64,000 bases of DNA from Trinickia soli (GTDB lineage: Bacteria; Pseudomonadota; Gammaproteobacteria; Burkholderiales; Burkholderiaceae), in NCBI RefSeq assembly GCF_002879855.1, contig NZ_PNYB01000003.1, positions 124,001 through 188,000 of the forward strand, read 5' to 3'. The notes beneath the pieces were generated by a model. That model was not told the origin of the DNA. It was given only the letters and a program-made list of their open reading frames with translations, and did not search any database. This document shows, one piece after another, positions 36,170 through 43,104 of the stretch (positions are counted from its first letter, which is position 1; each line of letters begins with the position of its first letter). The position numbers and the translations under genes were made by a program.

Positions 36170-36418
36170 ATGCCAACACTGCTAAGAATCCTCGGCTATC
36201 GTGTTCAAATATTCACCAACGACCATAGGCCACCGCACGTTCACGTCGAAAAAACGAGCGGTCCATCGTGCGTGTTTGAACTGAACTGTCCGCGCGGCCC
36301 GCTCAGGTTGCGGACAGTCAAGGGGCGCATGTCGGATCGCACAATCGCCCGGCTTGCTGAACTGATTGCACCCGAAATCGAGCGCCTTTGCAGGGAATGG
36401 AGAAACATACATGGCTAA
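36170..36418 (+). CDS. DUF4160 domain protein, possible toxin of a TA-like pair
   Basis: An 82-residue protein of the DUF4160 family. It begins MPTLLRILGYRVQIFTNDH and contains the hallmark RPPHVHVEK with its two histidines, ending EIERLCREWRNIHG. DUF4160 genes regularly precede DUF2442 genes, and the pair is suspected to be a toxin-antitoxin module; no activity is proved here. It overlaps the next gene by eight bases and has a palindromic promoter. Confidence 0.82.
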   Translation: MPTLLRILGYRVQIFTNDHRPPHVHVEKTSGPSCVFELNCPRGPLRLRTVKGRMSDRTIARLAELIAPEIERLCREWRNIHG

Positions 36419-36839
36419 GATCACTGCTGCCGAAATGGCCGCCGCACGCAAACGCGGTGCAGAGGAGCCGACCATCGTAGCGGCTCGCTTCATACGGTCC
36501 ACACGCACGCTGGAGGTCACCTTCGTATATGGCGTGAAAATCGCGGTCCCTATCGCACTGCTGCAAGACTTCAGCATGCTGGAGCATGCGCCGACATTGG
36601 CCGAACTGGCTGAGGTCGAGGTCTCGGGCGCGGGTACCTCGCTGTACTGGCCGCGCCTTGATCTCGGTCTGTGGGGCCCGGGCCTGCTGCAAGGCATTTT
36701 TGGCACCAAGGGATGGATGCGCGAACTTGCGCGCGGGATGGGCGCAATCAAGTCGCCTGCCAAGGCCGCAGCCTCACGCGAAAACGGACGCAAGGGTGGC
36801 CGCCCGCGCAAACACGCTGCGACTCCCGCACACGCGTAA
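36411..36839 (+). CDS. DUF2442 domain protein with basic tail, possible antitoxin
   Basis: A 142-residue protein. A DUF2442 core (about 20-100: IRSTRTLEVTFVYGVKIAVPI, then LAELAEVEVSGAGTSLYWPRLDLGL) is followed by a basic C-terminal tail (ASRENGRKGGRPRK) that looks DNA-binding and AT-hook-like. In DUF4160-DUF2442 pairs this protein is the presumed antitoxin and repressor. It is translationally coupled to the DUF4160 gene. Confidence 0.82.
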   Translation: MAKITAAEMAAARKRGAEEPTIVAARFIRSTRTLEVTFVYGVKIAVPIALLQDFSMLEHAPTLAELAEVEVSGAGTSLYWPRLDLGLWGPGLLQGIFGTKGWMRELARGMGAIKSPAKAAASRENGRKGGRPRKHAATPAHA

Positions 36840-37014
36840 CAAAGACGGCTCGGACCACGGGAGCGGCGGCTTCTACGCCCCCCTTAATCGGTGGTTCGCC
36901 ATTAAGCCTAGCGAAGCCACCGCCCCCACCAGCGAGCCATACCAGTTTCGCTACCACCGGCCAAACTCTTGCGCTTGCCATCCGCACCGGAACCCCTGTA
37001 AAATTGTGCGTTCT

Positions 37015-37054
37015 GCGGGCGTCGTATAATGGCTATTACCCTAGCTTCCCAAGC
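37015..37054 (+). pseudogene. Truncated tRNA-Gly(CCC), 5' half
   Basis: Forty bases identical to the first 40 of the intact tRNA at 41832, from the acceptor 5' strand GCGGGCG through the anticodon loop TTCCCAA. The next bases (CCCTACGCG) are unrelated to a tRNA. About 25 bases of promoter sequence (CCTGTAAAATTGTGCGTTCT) are also shared. The break in the anticodon stem-loop is a classic integrase crossover position, so this looks like an attachment-site remnant. It cannot give a tRNA. Confidence 0.9.
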
Positions 37055-37398
37055 CCCTACGCGTTAAGCAACACCACTATTCACGCGCGTTCTCACTTCA
37101 GGTTTTCTCCCATCTCCTCGTAGATCCACTGTCCATGCGGGTTTCGCGGCGATGCCAGTTTTCACGCCTGCGTGGATATCAAGAAGCTAACGGTATAGCG
37201 CTGCGAACTTCACCAGATCACCGGCCGTATCGAAACAAAAACATGCCCCGCCCCATCTCATCAACTCGCTAATTCAGTTCAATCCCAAGAAATTGCGAGC
37301 CACGGGCGGCAACTTGGCGAGGTCGATCCTGAGCCCTTCCCGATACCCCGGACCCATCACATTCAGCGATGCGAGGCATTGGGCTTGGCCTTGGTATC
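37055..37398. other. Non-coding/degraded stretch between the tRNA fragment and mrr-like gene
   Basis: A 344-base stretch without an intact gene. It begins CCCTACGCG right after the tRNA break, a 9-base match to the junction at 35525-35533 where the IS3 fragment meets the other tRNA flank. Its right part holds a degraded reading frame (37274-37396, minus strand). The promoter of the restriction gene should lie near its right end. Confidence 0.5.
37274..37396 (-). pseudogene. Possible 3' end of an unrecognised gene
   Basis: The minus strand has a 41-codon frame bounded by stops that reads like real protein: ASLNVMGPGYREGLRIDL, then AKLPPVARNFLGLN and stop. I do not recognise the family. It may be the tail of a mobile-element gene whose front was lost at integration. 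It runs opposite to the restriction gene and lies in its upstream region. Confidence 0.35.
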
Positions 37399-38367
37399 AT
37401 GATTGAAGCCAACACGAAGCCAAGCGCTATGCCCATTCCAGACTATCAATCCCTCATGCTGCCGGTCCTTCGCATGGCAGCAGACGGACAGGAACATCGG
37501 TTTCGGGACATGATTGAAACCCTCGCCGACCAACTCCAGTTGACCGACGAGGAGCGCAATGCCCTTCTCCCGAGCGGTACCACCCCCGTCTTCAACAATC
37601 GCGTTGGCTGGGCTCGCACATACTTGAAGCAAGCTGGTCTACTCGAGATCAAGCGGCGCGGATACTCCAATATCACGCCGCGAGGCCAAGCGTTGCTCGC
37701 AGAGAACCCGGCGAAGATCGACGTAGCTATGCTCAATCGGTTTCCTGAATTCGTGGCCTTCCGCCAAAGACGAGAAGATGATTCAGGTTCGACTCAAACC
37801 TCCTCCTCACCAGCGGAGGCTGCCTCGATCAATGCCGACGTGACGCCAGAGGAACTGTTTGCCCTGTCATACCAACGACTGCAATCCAACCTTGAAGGCG
37901 AGTTGCTCGATCAAATCAAACGTTCAACACCCGCCTTCTTCGAACAGTTGGTCATCGATTTGCTGGTAGCAATGGGCTACGGCGGATCCCGTCAAGATGC
38001 TGGGAGCGTAATCGGTCGCAGCGGGGACGAAGGTATCGACGGCACCATCAAGGAGGACAAGCTTGGCTTGGACGTGATTTACGTCCAAGCCAAACGATGG
38101 GGAAACACCGTCGTTGGTCGTCCGGAAATTCAAAAATTCGCCGGTGCGTTGCAGGGCCAGCGCGCGAACAAGGGAATATTCATTACCACGTCGTCGTTTT
38201 CTCGCGACGCCCGGGAATATACGAGCAACATCGCGGCGAAAATCATTCTCGTCGACGGCGATCAACTTGTGAAGCTCCTGGTCGAACATGACGTTGGTGT
38301 TTCGACCGCCAGCACCTACAAGATCAAGAAGATCGATTCGGATTACTTCGAAGGTGACTCGCTCTAA
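37399..38367 (+). CDS. mrr: Mrr-type restriction endonuclease
   Basis: About 322 residues (312 if the ATG at 37429 is used, giving MPIPDYQSLMLPVLRMAADG as in other Mrr proteins). The N-terminal winged helix (about 12-100) is the DNA-recognition part, with NNRVGWARTYLKQAGLLE. The C-terminal Mrr_cat nuclease (about 180-290) shows FFEQLVIDLLVAMGYGG, GDEGIDG and the PD-(D/E)XK-like IYVQAKRW. Mrr enzymes cut methylated foreign DNA without a partner methylase, so this is a type IV-like defence gene. It is the first gene after the truncated tRNA. Confidence 0.9.
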   Translation: MIEANTKPSAMPIPDYQSLMLPVLRMAADGQEHRFRDMIETLADQLQLTDEERNALLPSGTTPVFNNRVGWARTYLKQAGLLEIKRRGYSNITPRGQALLAENPAKIDVAMLNRFPEFVAFRQRREDDSGSTQTSSSPAEAASINADVTPEELFALSYQRLQSNLEGELLDQIKRSTPAFFEQLVIDLLVAMGYGGSRQDAGSVIGRSGDEGIDGTIKEDKLGLDVIYVQAKRWGNTVVGRPEIQKFAGALQGQRANKGIFITTSSFSRDAREYTSNIAAKIILVDGDQLVKLLVEHDVGVSTASTYKIKKIDSDYFEGDSL

Positions 38368-38373
38368 TCGAGG

Positions 38374-38748
38374 CTATCCCTCGTAGTCTGCCGTATATCG
38401 ACGGCATTCCGACGACAACCGGTTCAGGTACGGGAGCAAGCTCCCAATCTCGGCTTGCAGGCGACCGACCGCAGCGGCGTGGGCCGCTCTGACACGTCCA
38501 TCCTCTATCTGGTGTGCCGGCCATGAGTACAACAGGCCCAATGATGCCAGCCCGGCGTACAGAATTTGAGCCGTGAGTTCCGCAGATTCTGCGAGGCTGA
38601 CGAGCACGTCGGGTTCAGCTTCGGCGTAGTCCGGTTCGCCGGATTGTGTCATGGGAAGTTGCGCCAACTCCGCTATGAAGTCGCGCAACGGACGACGGAT
38701 CATGTCCGGCGTCGCCATCTGTGGCACTATGGGATGCTTGCCTTTCAT
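38374..38748 (-). CDS. Hypothetical protein of plasmid/ICE type
   Basis: A 124-residue predicted helical, acidic protein with no recognised domain (PLRDFIAELAQLPM, DVLVSLAESAELTAQILYAG, then YLNRLSSECRRYTADYEG). It is the third gene of a minus-strand cassette; the preceding stop and its start are separated by only two bases. It is convergent with the mrr-like gene, leaving six bases between them. Function unknown. Confidence 0.6.
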   Translation of the reverse strand: MKGKHPIVPQMATPDMIRRPLRDFIAELAQLPMTQSGEPDYAEAEPDVLVSLAESAELTAQILYAGLASLGLLYSWPAHQIEDGRVRAAHAAAVGRLQAEIGSLLPYLNRLSSECRRYTADYEG

Positions 38749-38750
38749 GC

Positions 38751-39023
38751 TCAGTATTCTTCCGGAAACAGCAGTGTCGTTACGCTGCGATCTGCCTCGG
38801 TGATGATCCAGACGCGTTTGCCTGCAATGTTGTAGCTCGACACGATACGAGCGCCATGTTCGACGGCGCTGTGATTGGCCCTTGCGTCCTCGGCGAGCAC
38901 ACTCCCCCAATCGCCGGATGCGTGACGGGCAACGTATGGAGTGGGATTGGCATTGTGCTGTTCAAGATGAGCGAACACCGCCCGCGTAGCAACAATCTGC
39001 CCAAGTGGGAACAGCGGTCGCAT
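38751..39023 (-). CDS. Small plasmid-related protein
   Basis: A 90-residue protein. It begins MRPLFPLGQIVATRAVFAHL, contains HASGDWGSV followed by an acidic stretch, and ends VWIITEADRSVTTLLFPEEY. This pattern is familiar from small proteins of unknown function carried on plasmids and integrative conjugative elements; I recall no assigned activity. GGGAG precedes its ATG, which overlaps the upstream gene's stop (TGATG). Confidence 0.7.
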   Translation of the reverse strand: MRPLFPLGQIVATRAVFAHLEQHNANPTPYVARHASGDWGSVLAEDARANHSAVEHGARIVSSYNIAGKRVWIITEADRSVTTLLFPEEY

Positions 39024-39268
39024 CACGAATTGACTCCCGGCCTGCTGTACAGAGCCCACGCCGACTCGATCAATGCCTCCGGCACATCGCCCGTCTCGTA
39101 ACCCGGCACGTCTTCGAACAGAACCAATAGATGATTCGTGAAAACGGCCCGCGAGAAATCATTGCCGAACGCGTCTTGAATGGATTCCACCAGCCCCTGA
39201 ATCTGCACGATGGTCAGCGGCGGGAAATCGTTTGGGTGTTCGGTGTCGTCCATGCGGCGACTATCCAT
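39023..39268 (-). CDS. Small acidic hypothetical protein
   Basis: An 81-residue acidic protein, or 76 if the ATG at 39253 is used (IVQIQGLVESIQDAFGNDFS, then HLLVLFEDVPGYETGDVPEAL). First gene of the three-gene minus-strand cassette. Neither start has a strong ribosome-binding site. No domain is recognised; the gene neighbourhood suggests a mobile-element accessory function. Confidence 0.55.
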   Translation of the reverse strand: MDSRRMDDTEHPNDFPPLTIVQIQGLVESIQDAFGNDFSRAVFTNHLLVLFEDVPGYETGDVPEALIESAWALYSRPGVNS

Positions 39269-39422
39269 CGCTACGTCGGAGTCGGCAACGCTAGCTCATC
39301 CGCTTCACGAATCACGAGGCCCCGGGATCTGACGATGGCTGCGTTTCACGCATGGCGATATGACGTCCCATCCCCGTCGCCGTCCGATTCCCCAGACGGA
39401 CCGCCCGCCGCCCCAGCTTTTT

Positions 39423-39479
39423 GATACGATCCAACCTACGAACAGGCGGCGTTTCGTCGGCTATTCGTAGGCTCGTATC
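39423..39479. repeat. Long imperfect inverted repeat between divergent island genes
   Basis: Left arm GATACGA (39423-39429) plus CCTACGAA (39435-39442) pairs with TTCGTAGG (39464-39471) plus TCGTATC (39473-39479), giving 15 base pairs with a small bulge and a loop of about 21 bases. It lies in the 243-base gap between the divergent cassette and the STM2901 gene. Candidates are an operator, a structured leader or small RNA, or a recombination site. Confidence 0.6.
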
Positions 39480-39511
39480 CGAGCCAAGCAAAAAACAAAC
39501 ATGAGGGCCGC

Positions 39512-39943
39512 ATGAACAACACGTATAGCTACGGATCTCACAAAGATCTGGAGCCAACCGAGCTTTTCGTATTCATCGCTGTTGAGCAGACCTGCGAGCA
39601 GCTCGGGATCGACGACGTGGAATACGTCATCTTGATTTTTTCCGGTCTGCCGATTTTGCCAACGCGCGCCAAGCCATTAGGAGCAACGAAGGGCACGTCT
39701 ATCGCCTCCGTTATGTCTCGTTCGCTGTTCCGCTACGAGCTAAAAAAGAAGGTCTTGCCGACCTTCACGCTGAACAGCATAAAGCGGCTTCGTTGGATTT
39801 TGACTCACAAGCTCAGCACGTTTGTCGGTCGAACGCTGCCGGGCGTCGGGTGGGTTCTCTTGGCAAACGATGTTGCCCAGATCGGGTATCACACCGTCAT
39901 TCAATACAACCGCATCGTTTCGCCCGAGGATAGGGTGTTCTAA
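39512..39943 (+). CDS. STM2901 family protein
   Basis: A 143-residue protein of the STM2901 family, named after a Salmonella gene of unknown function. Family blocks are DLEPTELFVFIAVEQTCEQLGIDD, SGLPILPTRAKPLGATKGTSIASV and the C-terminal FVGRTLPGVGWVLLANDVAQI. The last is a glycine-rich hydrophobic stretch that may insert in a membrane. GAGGG precedes the ATG. The stop overlaps the DUF1493 start (TAATG), so the two products are probably made together and may interact. Confidence 0.78.
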   Translation: MNNTYSYGSHKDLEPTELFVFIAVEQTCEQLGIDDVEYVILIFSGLPILPTRAKPLGATKGTSIASVMSRSLFRYELKKKVLPTFTLNSIKRLRWILTHKLSTFVGRTLPGVGWVLLANDVAQIGYHTVIQYNRIVSPEDRVF

Positions 39944-40290
39944 TGGCAAGCCATACCTGGGAAGACCTCGAATCGTTTGTCAGAAAGGAAGCGTGCGTAT
40001 CACCGAAGAAGGCCATAACACCCGAATCGACAATCGAAATGGATTTGGGGCAACAGGGCGACGATGCTGACGAATTCATGCAGCACTTCTTTGAAGTGTT
40101 TGGCGTGGACAGGGGCGATTATGATTTTCATCGCTACTTCCTGATGGAGGGCGAAGGAATTCTCTATCATCTGCTAATGAAGCTGATGAGAAAGCCACAC
40201 ACTTTTAAGCGAGAGGCTCTGACCATCGGGATGCTTCATCGTGCGCTAGTCGACGGGAAATGGGACTCGAATGCTATTCGCTTGAAATAA
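39943..40290 (+). CDS. DUF1493 family protein (acyl-carrier-like fold), copy 2
   Basis: A 115-residue paralogue of the protein encoded at 35745-36104. Shared blocks are WEDLESFVRKEACVS, the DLG-containing helix region (STIEMDLGQQGDDADEFMQH) and LTIGMLHRALVDGKWD. The residue at the acyl-carrier serine position is again not Ser, so carrier function in the usual sense is unlikely. It is translationally coupled to the STM2901 gene and followed after 77 bases by the unknown 437-residue protein gene. Confidence 0.82.
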   Translation: MASHTWEDLESFVRKEACVSPKKAITPESTIEMDLGQQGDDADEFMQHFFEVFGVDRGDYDFHRYFLMEGEGILYHLLMKLMRKPHTFKREALTIGMLHRALVDGKWDSNAIRLK

Positions 40291-40367
40291 AGACGTTTGG
40301 TCCTAGTGCAAACCTTGAGTCGAGCCGGACAACGCGACTGGTGGCGCAGGGACGAATCTCGGAATAG

Positions 40368-41681
40368 ATGGTTCTCGCCCGCATCTTCTGGATTTCTTCG
40401 ATGTCTGACGGTTCCGAACGAACAGCATCCCCAAAATTCTCTGAGCAGCTCCTCGTGCAGGAGGTCTGCTCAGCTTCAAATGCACTGGAAGCGCAGCGCC
40501 GGTTCGAGATGAACGCGACCGCTTTGAAAGACTGGCAGATCCTCTTTGCGGAGGAGAGCGATGCCGGATCCATCAAGCTGCTGAATCGGACGCTAGGCCC
40601 CTCCGGCGTTGCGACGTCTGTATTCCGAGGGAAATCGCTATGGTTGATAGACGCTCCATTTGTCGTGCAATCTGGGCCAATGAGCTTTCGCGGCGGCTCG
40701 GCTGTGTTCCTAGACTCCAATGCGGCTTCCTATATTCGTAAAATCGCCTACCAAGGCGATCCGCCGCCGGGACTGCTGAGTTGGGCCAACTTAATCAATC
40801 AAATCGGAACACGGCTGCAACAGCTTAATCCCTACCTCTATCTGTGGGAGTCCTTACGCTGTTGGAACGACGAGACGGTCGCCAGATGCAAAGAGGCAGT
40901 GGCAGCGATCCATGCGCTGGCGTCGTCCGGCAGTAAGCTGACTGCGGAATGGGGCAGACGGTTCCGCACGACATTCCGTGAAAGTGCGGAGAACTTTGCC
41001 AACGGCTTGATTGTGGAATTCGAACAGAATCTGAAGGCTGGACTTTTCGCCGGCATGGAGGATCAGCTCAACTTGATCGAGGCCGTGCTCGTCCGGAGCC
41101 AGATCATCGAACTCGGGTCCAATAGGGCTAAGGAGCATAAGCTAGCGCAGTTGGTCGCCTACATGCACGAAGAACTGTCTACGATCATGCTCCGGGAACT
41201 GATCGTCTGCGGCGACATTTTGCTTCGGAGCAGCGGATCTCGAATTTCTAAGAAGCTCAACTCAATCCAGAACCACCCCGCCCCCCTGACGCTAATTAGA
41301 AACTGCGCATGGGACATGTACATTCCTCGCGCCCTCGATGCTTTAACTTCAGTCACCCCCGACCACGCTCCACACGTGGACTTCTATGTGGCGGAAGTAC
41401 TAACCTTCGACGGCGACGTATTGGACATTATCAATACCACGAAGTTGAGAGCGATCGCCGTGCATCGGCCGTCAAAGAAAACCTTCCCATTCTTCGACAG
41501 CGACGTGGCCGAGTGGTTGGGCAACCGCCTCGGGCCGAAGCGCATGCCCGCACTGATGGAATACTTCTCGACGCAAGCATTCGTCGATCGAGCGCGGCGC
41601 CGACCCTTGATTTCCATCGGTTCCATTCTTGAAGCGAACCGCGAAGAACTAATGCGTATGATCGGCCGAAGAAAGCACTGA
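40368..41681 (+). CDS. Unrecognised 437-residue protein, PIN-nuclease-like motifs
   Basis: No family is recognised. A central helical part (about 130-290) is flanked by segments resembling a PIN-like nuclease core. These are a hydrophobic strand with Asp-Ser-Asn (SAVFLDSNAASYI, about 110-122), RNCAWDMYIPRALDAL (about 306-321), and DFYVAEVLTFDGDVLDII (about 336-353). The D...WD...D.D spacing is like toxin or defence PIN-like proteins. No signal peptide or clear membrane segment. Starts at 40368 or 40401 (MSDGSER) are both possible; neither has a strong ribosome-binding site. It lies between the STM2901-DUF1493 pair and the tRNA, so a defence role is a reasonable guess. Confidence 0.65.
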   Translation: MVLARIFWISSMSDGSERTASPKFSEQLLVQEVCSASNALEAQRRFEMNATALKDWQILFAEESDAGSIKLLNRTLGPSGVATSVFRGKSLWLIDAPFVVQSGPMSFRGGSAVFLDSNAASYIRKIAYQGDPPPGLLSWANLINQIGTRLQQLNPYLYLWESLRCWNDETVARCKEAVAAIHALASSGSKLTAEWGRRFRTTFRESAENFANGLIVEFEQNLKAGLFAGMEDQLNLIEAVLVRSQIIELGSNRAKEHKLAQLVAYMHEELSTIMLRELIVCGDILLRSSGSRISKKLNSIQNHPAPLTLIRNCAWDMYIPRALDALTSVTPDHAPHVDFYVAEVLTFDGDVLDIINTTKLRAIAVHRPSKKTFPFFDSDVAEWLGNRLGPKRMPALMEYFSTQAFVDRARRRPLISIGSILEANREELMRMIGRRKH

Positions 41682-41831
41682 ACCCGAAAGCGTGCGTCTA
41701 CGTTGGCTCGCCAGCTGCACTTTTTCCACGCGCTGCCAGCAAGGACTTCCGGGGTGGCGCCACTTTTCACGCCAGCGTCCGCGAACCCCTACTCCCCAAA
41801 CCGCTCAAAACCCTGTAGAATCGTGTGCTCT

Positions 41832-41906
41832 GCGGGCGTCGTATAATGGCTATTACCCTAGCTTCCCAAGCTAGAGACGTGGGTTCGATTCCCATCGCCC
41901 GCTCCA
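41832..41906 (+). tRNA. tRNA-Gly(CCC)
   Basis: A complete cloverleaf with encoded CCA. The acceptor stem is GCGGGCG/CGCCCGC (41832-41838 with 41896-41902). The anticodon stem-loop CTAGC-TTCCCAA-GCTAG carries anticodon CCC, and the T arm is GTGGG-TTCGATT-CCCAT. It decodes GGG glycine codons. The first 40 bases are repeated at 37015-37054, and its upstream flank (41760-41831) at 35451-35520. It is the right border of the island and the only intact copy. Confidence 0.97.
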
Positions 41907-41965
41907 CGTTTCCTGAAGCGATGCCTTCGGAGTCGGCAATTTGCCTCTGATGACGTGATCCTCCC

Positions 41966-42436
41966 ATGTCGGCGGAAAGACTAACGAAACGCATGGTGCT
42001 GCTGCTCGCCTGGGTATCGGCGTGCGCGTCTGCTGCCGTGATCGCCGCGCCTGCGCAAACGCAAACGCCCCCCCCAGAAACGCTCACCGAAGTATTGGCT
42101 CAACGCAGCGGTCTCACTTCGACCGAGGTCGCCTCCCTACTCGCCAGTTGCGACGCCAACCCCACCAGCATGAGGTTTTGCGCGTGGCGCGATCAACTCG
42201 TGGCGGAACGCAAGCTACAACAGCTCATCGACGAGAGACGCACGGCCTCCCCGAAATGCGCAGCGGCGCTCGCGCAAAAGGTCGCCGCCTGGCAAAAGTT
42301 GCGCGATCAAACTTGCACAAGGTCGGCGCAGGATCACTGGGGCAACGGTTCGATGCTGTCGGCCGCGGTGGCCATGTGCGAGACCGATCGGACCAAGCAA
42401 ATGGTGCAATCGATCTCTTCCAATACCTGCAACTGA
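41966..42436 (+). CDS. Exported LprI-like (DUF1311) protein
   Basis: A 156-residue secreted protein. The signal peptide (MVLLLAWVSACASAAVIAAPA) follows a short basic start. The C-terminal half shows the LprI N-terminal domain pattern: AWQKLRDQTC, then HWGNGSMLSAAVAMCETDRTK, with paired cysteines likely to form disulfides. LprI-type proteins include lysozyme inhibitors, but most are uncharacterised. It is the first gene right of the island. Confidence 0.7.
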   Translation: MSAERLTKRMVLLLAWVSACASAAVIAAPAQTQTPPPETLTEVLAQRSGLTSTEVASLLASCDANPTSMRFCAWRDQLVAERKLQQLIDERRTASPKCAAALAQKVAAWQKLRDQTCTRSAQDHWGNGSMLSAAVAMCETDRTKQMVQSISSNTCN

Positions 42437-42693
42437 GACGTTCGTCGAAATCCGCCGCGCTTGAAAAACAGCATGCAACGCCCAATGTGAGTCTCAATCG
42501 AGACCGCAAACGCGCACGCGTGCAGTTTCCCTCGCCGACCATGAGCCATGATCGGCACGCCAGCTTCGGCTCTGCTTCGAGCCTGTACAGACAGCGGAAT
42601 TTTTGGCGCGCGTAGCGGTCGATAGACAGCCGACTACCCCGCCGCCCACGACGCTACTTCTTGTTGCATTCAAAAAAAATGGAACGGTTCTTC

Positions 42694-42897
42694 ATGTCGC
42701 GCACGAGCGCGGTCGCCCTACTCGTCGATACGCGTCGCGCGCTGACCGCCGATCTGCACGACACGACGATGGGCTCGGAGCGCCATCAAGCCATGCTGCA
42801 CGAGGTCGAACGGCTGCTGCTCAATGTGCGCGTGGGCCGAACGCGCGAGTTCGAGCTCGAATATCCGAACCGGATGCAGGTCATCGTATCGGACTGA
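42694..42897 (+). CDS. Small hypothetical protein (67 residues)
   Basis: A 67-residue protein (SRTSAVALLVDTRRALTADL, then LLNVRVGRTREFELEYPNRM). The ATG at 42694 is chosen for the GGAACGG just upstream; in-frame starts at 42661 and 42679 lack a site. No domain is recognised. The terminator-like hairpin at 43041 may end its transcript. Confidence 0.5.
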   Translation: MSRTSAVALLVDTRRALTADLHDTTMGSERHQAMLHEVERLLLNVRVGRTREFELEYPNRMQVIVSD

Positions 42898-43040
42898 GCG
42901 CCCGGTTTTCTTCCCTCGCACCAAACCGCGCACGGCCCGCTAAAGGTCGTTGAGATTTCACAGGCGATTTCACGGGCGTCGCGCACTCGTCTACAATCCT
43001 GCCCACGCTCGCCGGCCGCACGCCGGCCCGCCCGATATGC

Positions 43041-43065
43041 AAGCCGCCCGCCTTGGCGGCTTTTT
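43041..43065 (+). terminator. Terminator-like hairpin upstream of trmB
   Basis: AAGCCGCC (43041-43048) pairs with GGCGGCTT (43055-43062) around a 6-base loop, followed by a T run. It lies about 40 bases before trmB, so it either terminates the preceding transcript or attenuates trmB. Confidence 0.7.
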
Positions 43066-43104
43066 CACGTCGTGGCGGCCGCTGTTTTCGACTGTTGGAA
43101 CACC

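Larger units (their letters stand above)
35451..41906. mobile_element. Composite genomic island at tRNA-Gly(CCC)
   Basis: Accessory block bounded by copies of the tRNA-Gly(CCC) locus: promoter flank only (35451-35520), promoter fragment plus tRNA 5' half (about 36990-37054), and full flank plus intact tRNA (41760-41906). Between them lie two modules sharing an STM2901-DUF1493 gene pair, an IS3 fragment, a restriction gene, toxin-antitoxin-like genes and plasmid-type genes. Codons here use visibly more A/T than the core genes. No integrase, relaxase or complete transposase remains. The most economical reading is two successive integrations followed by decay. Confidence 0.75.

Noticed and set aside
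36866-36925. Nested inverted repeats after the DUF2442 gene (GGCTTC/GAAGCC and CTTAAT/ATTAAG)
   Set aside because: Arms are short, bulged and not followed by a T tract; may be a weak terminator but not supportable as a defined element or integron attC site.
37015-37054. A second functional tRNA-Gly
   Set aside because: Only the 5' half is present; the T arm and the acceptor 3' strand are missing.
35451-41906. Active integrative conjugative element
   Set aside because: No integrase, relaxase, type IV secretion or replication genes are present, only remnants.
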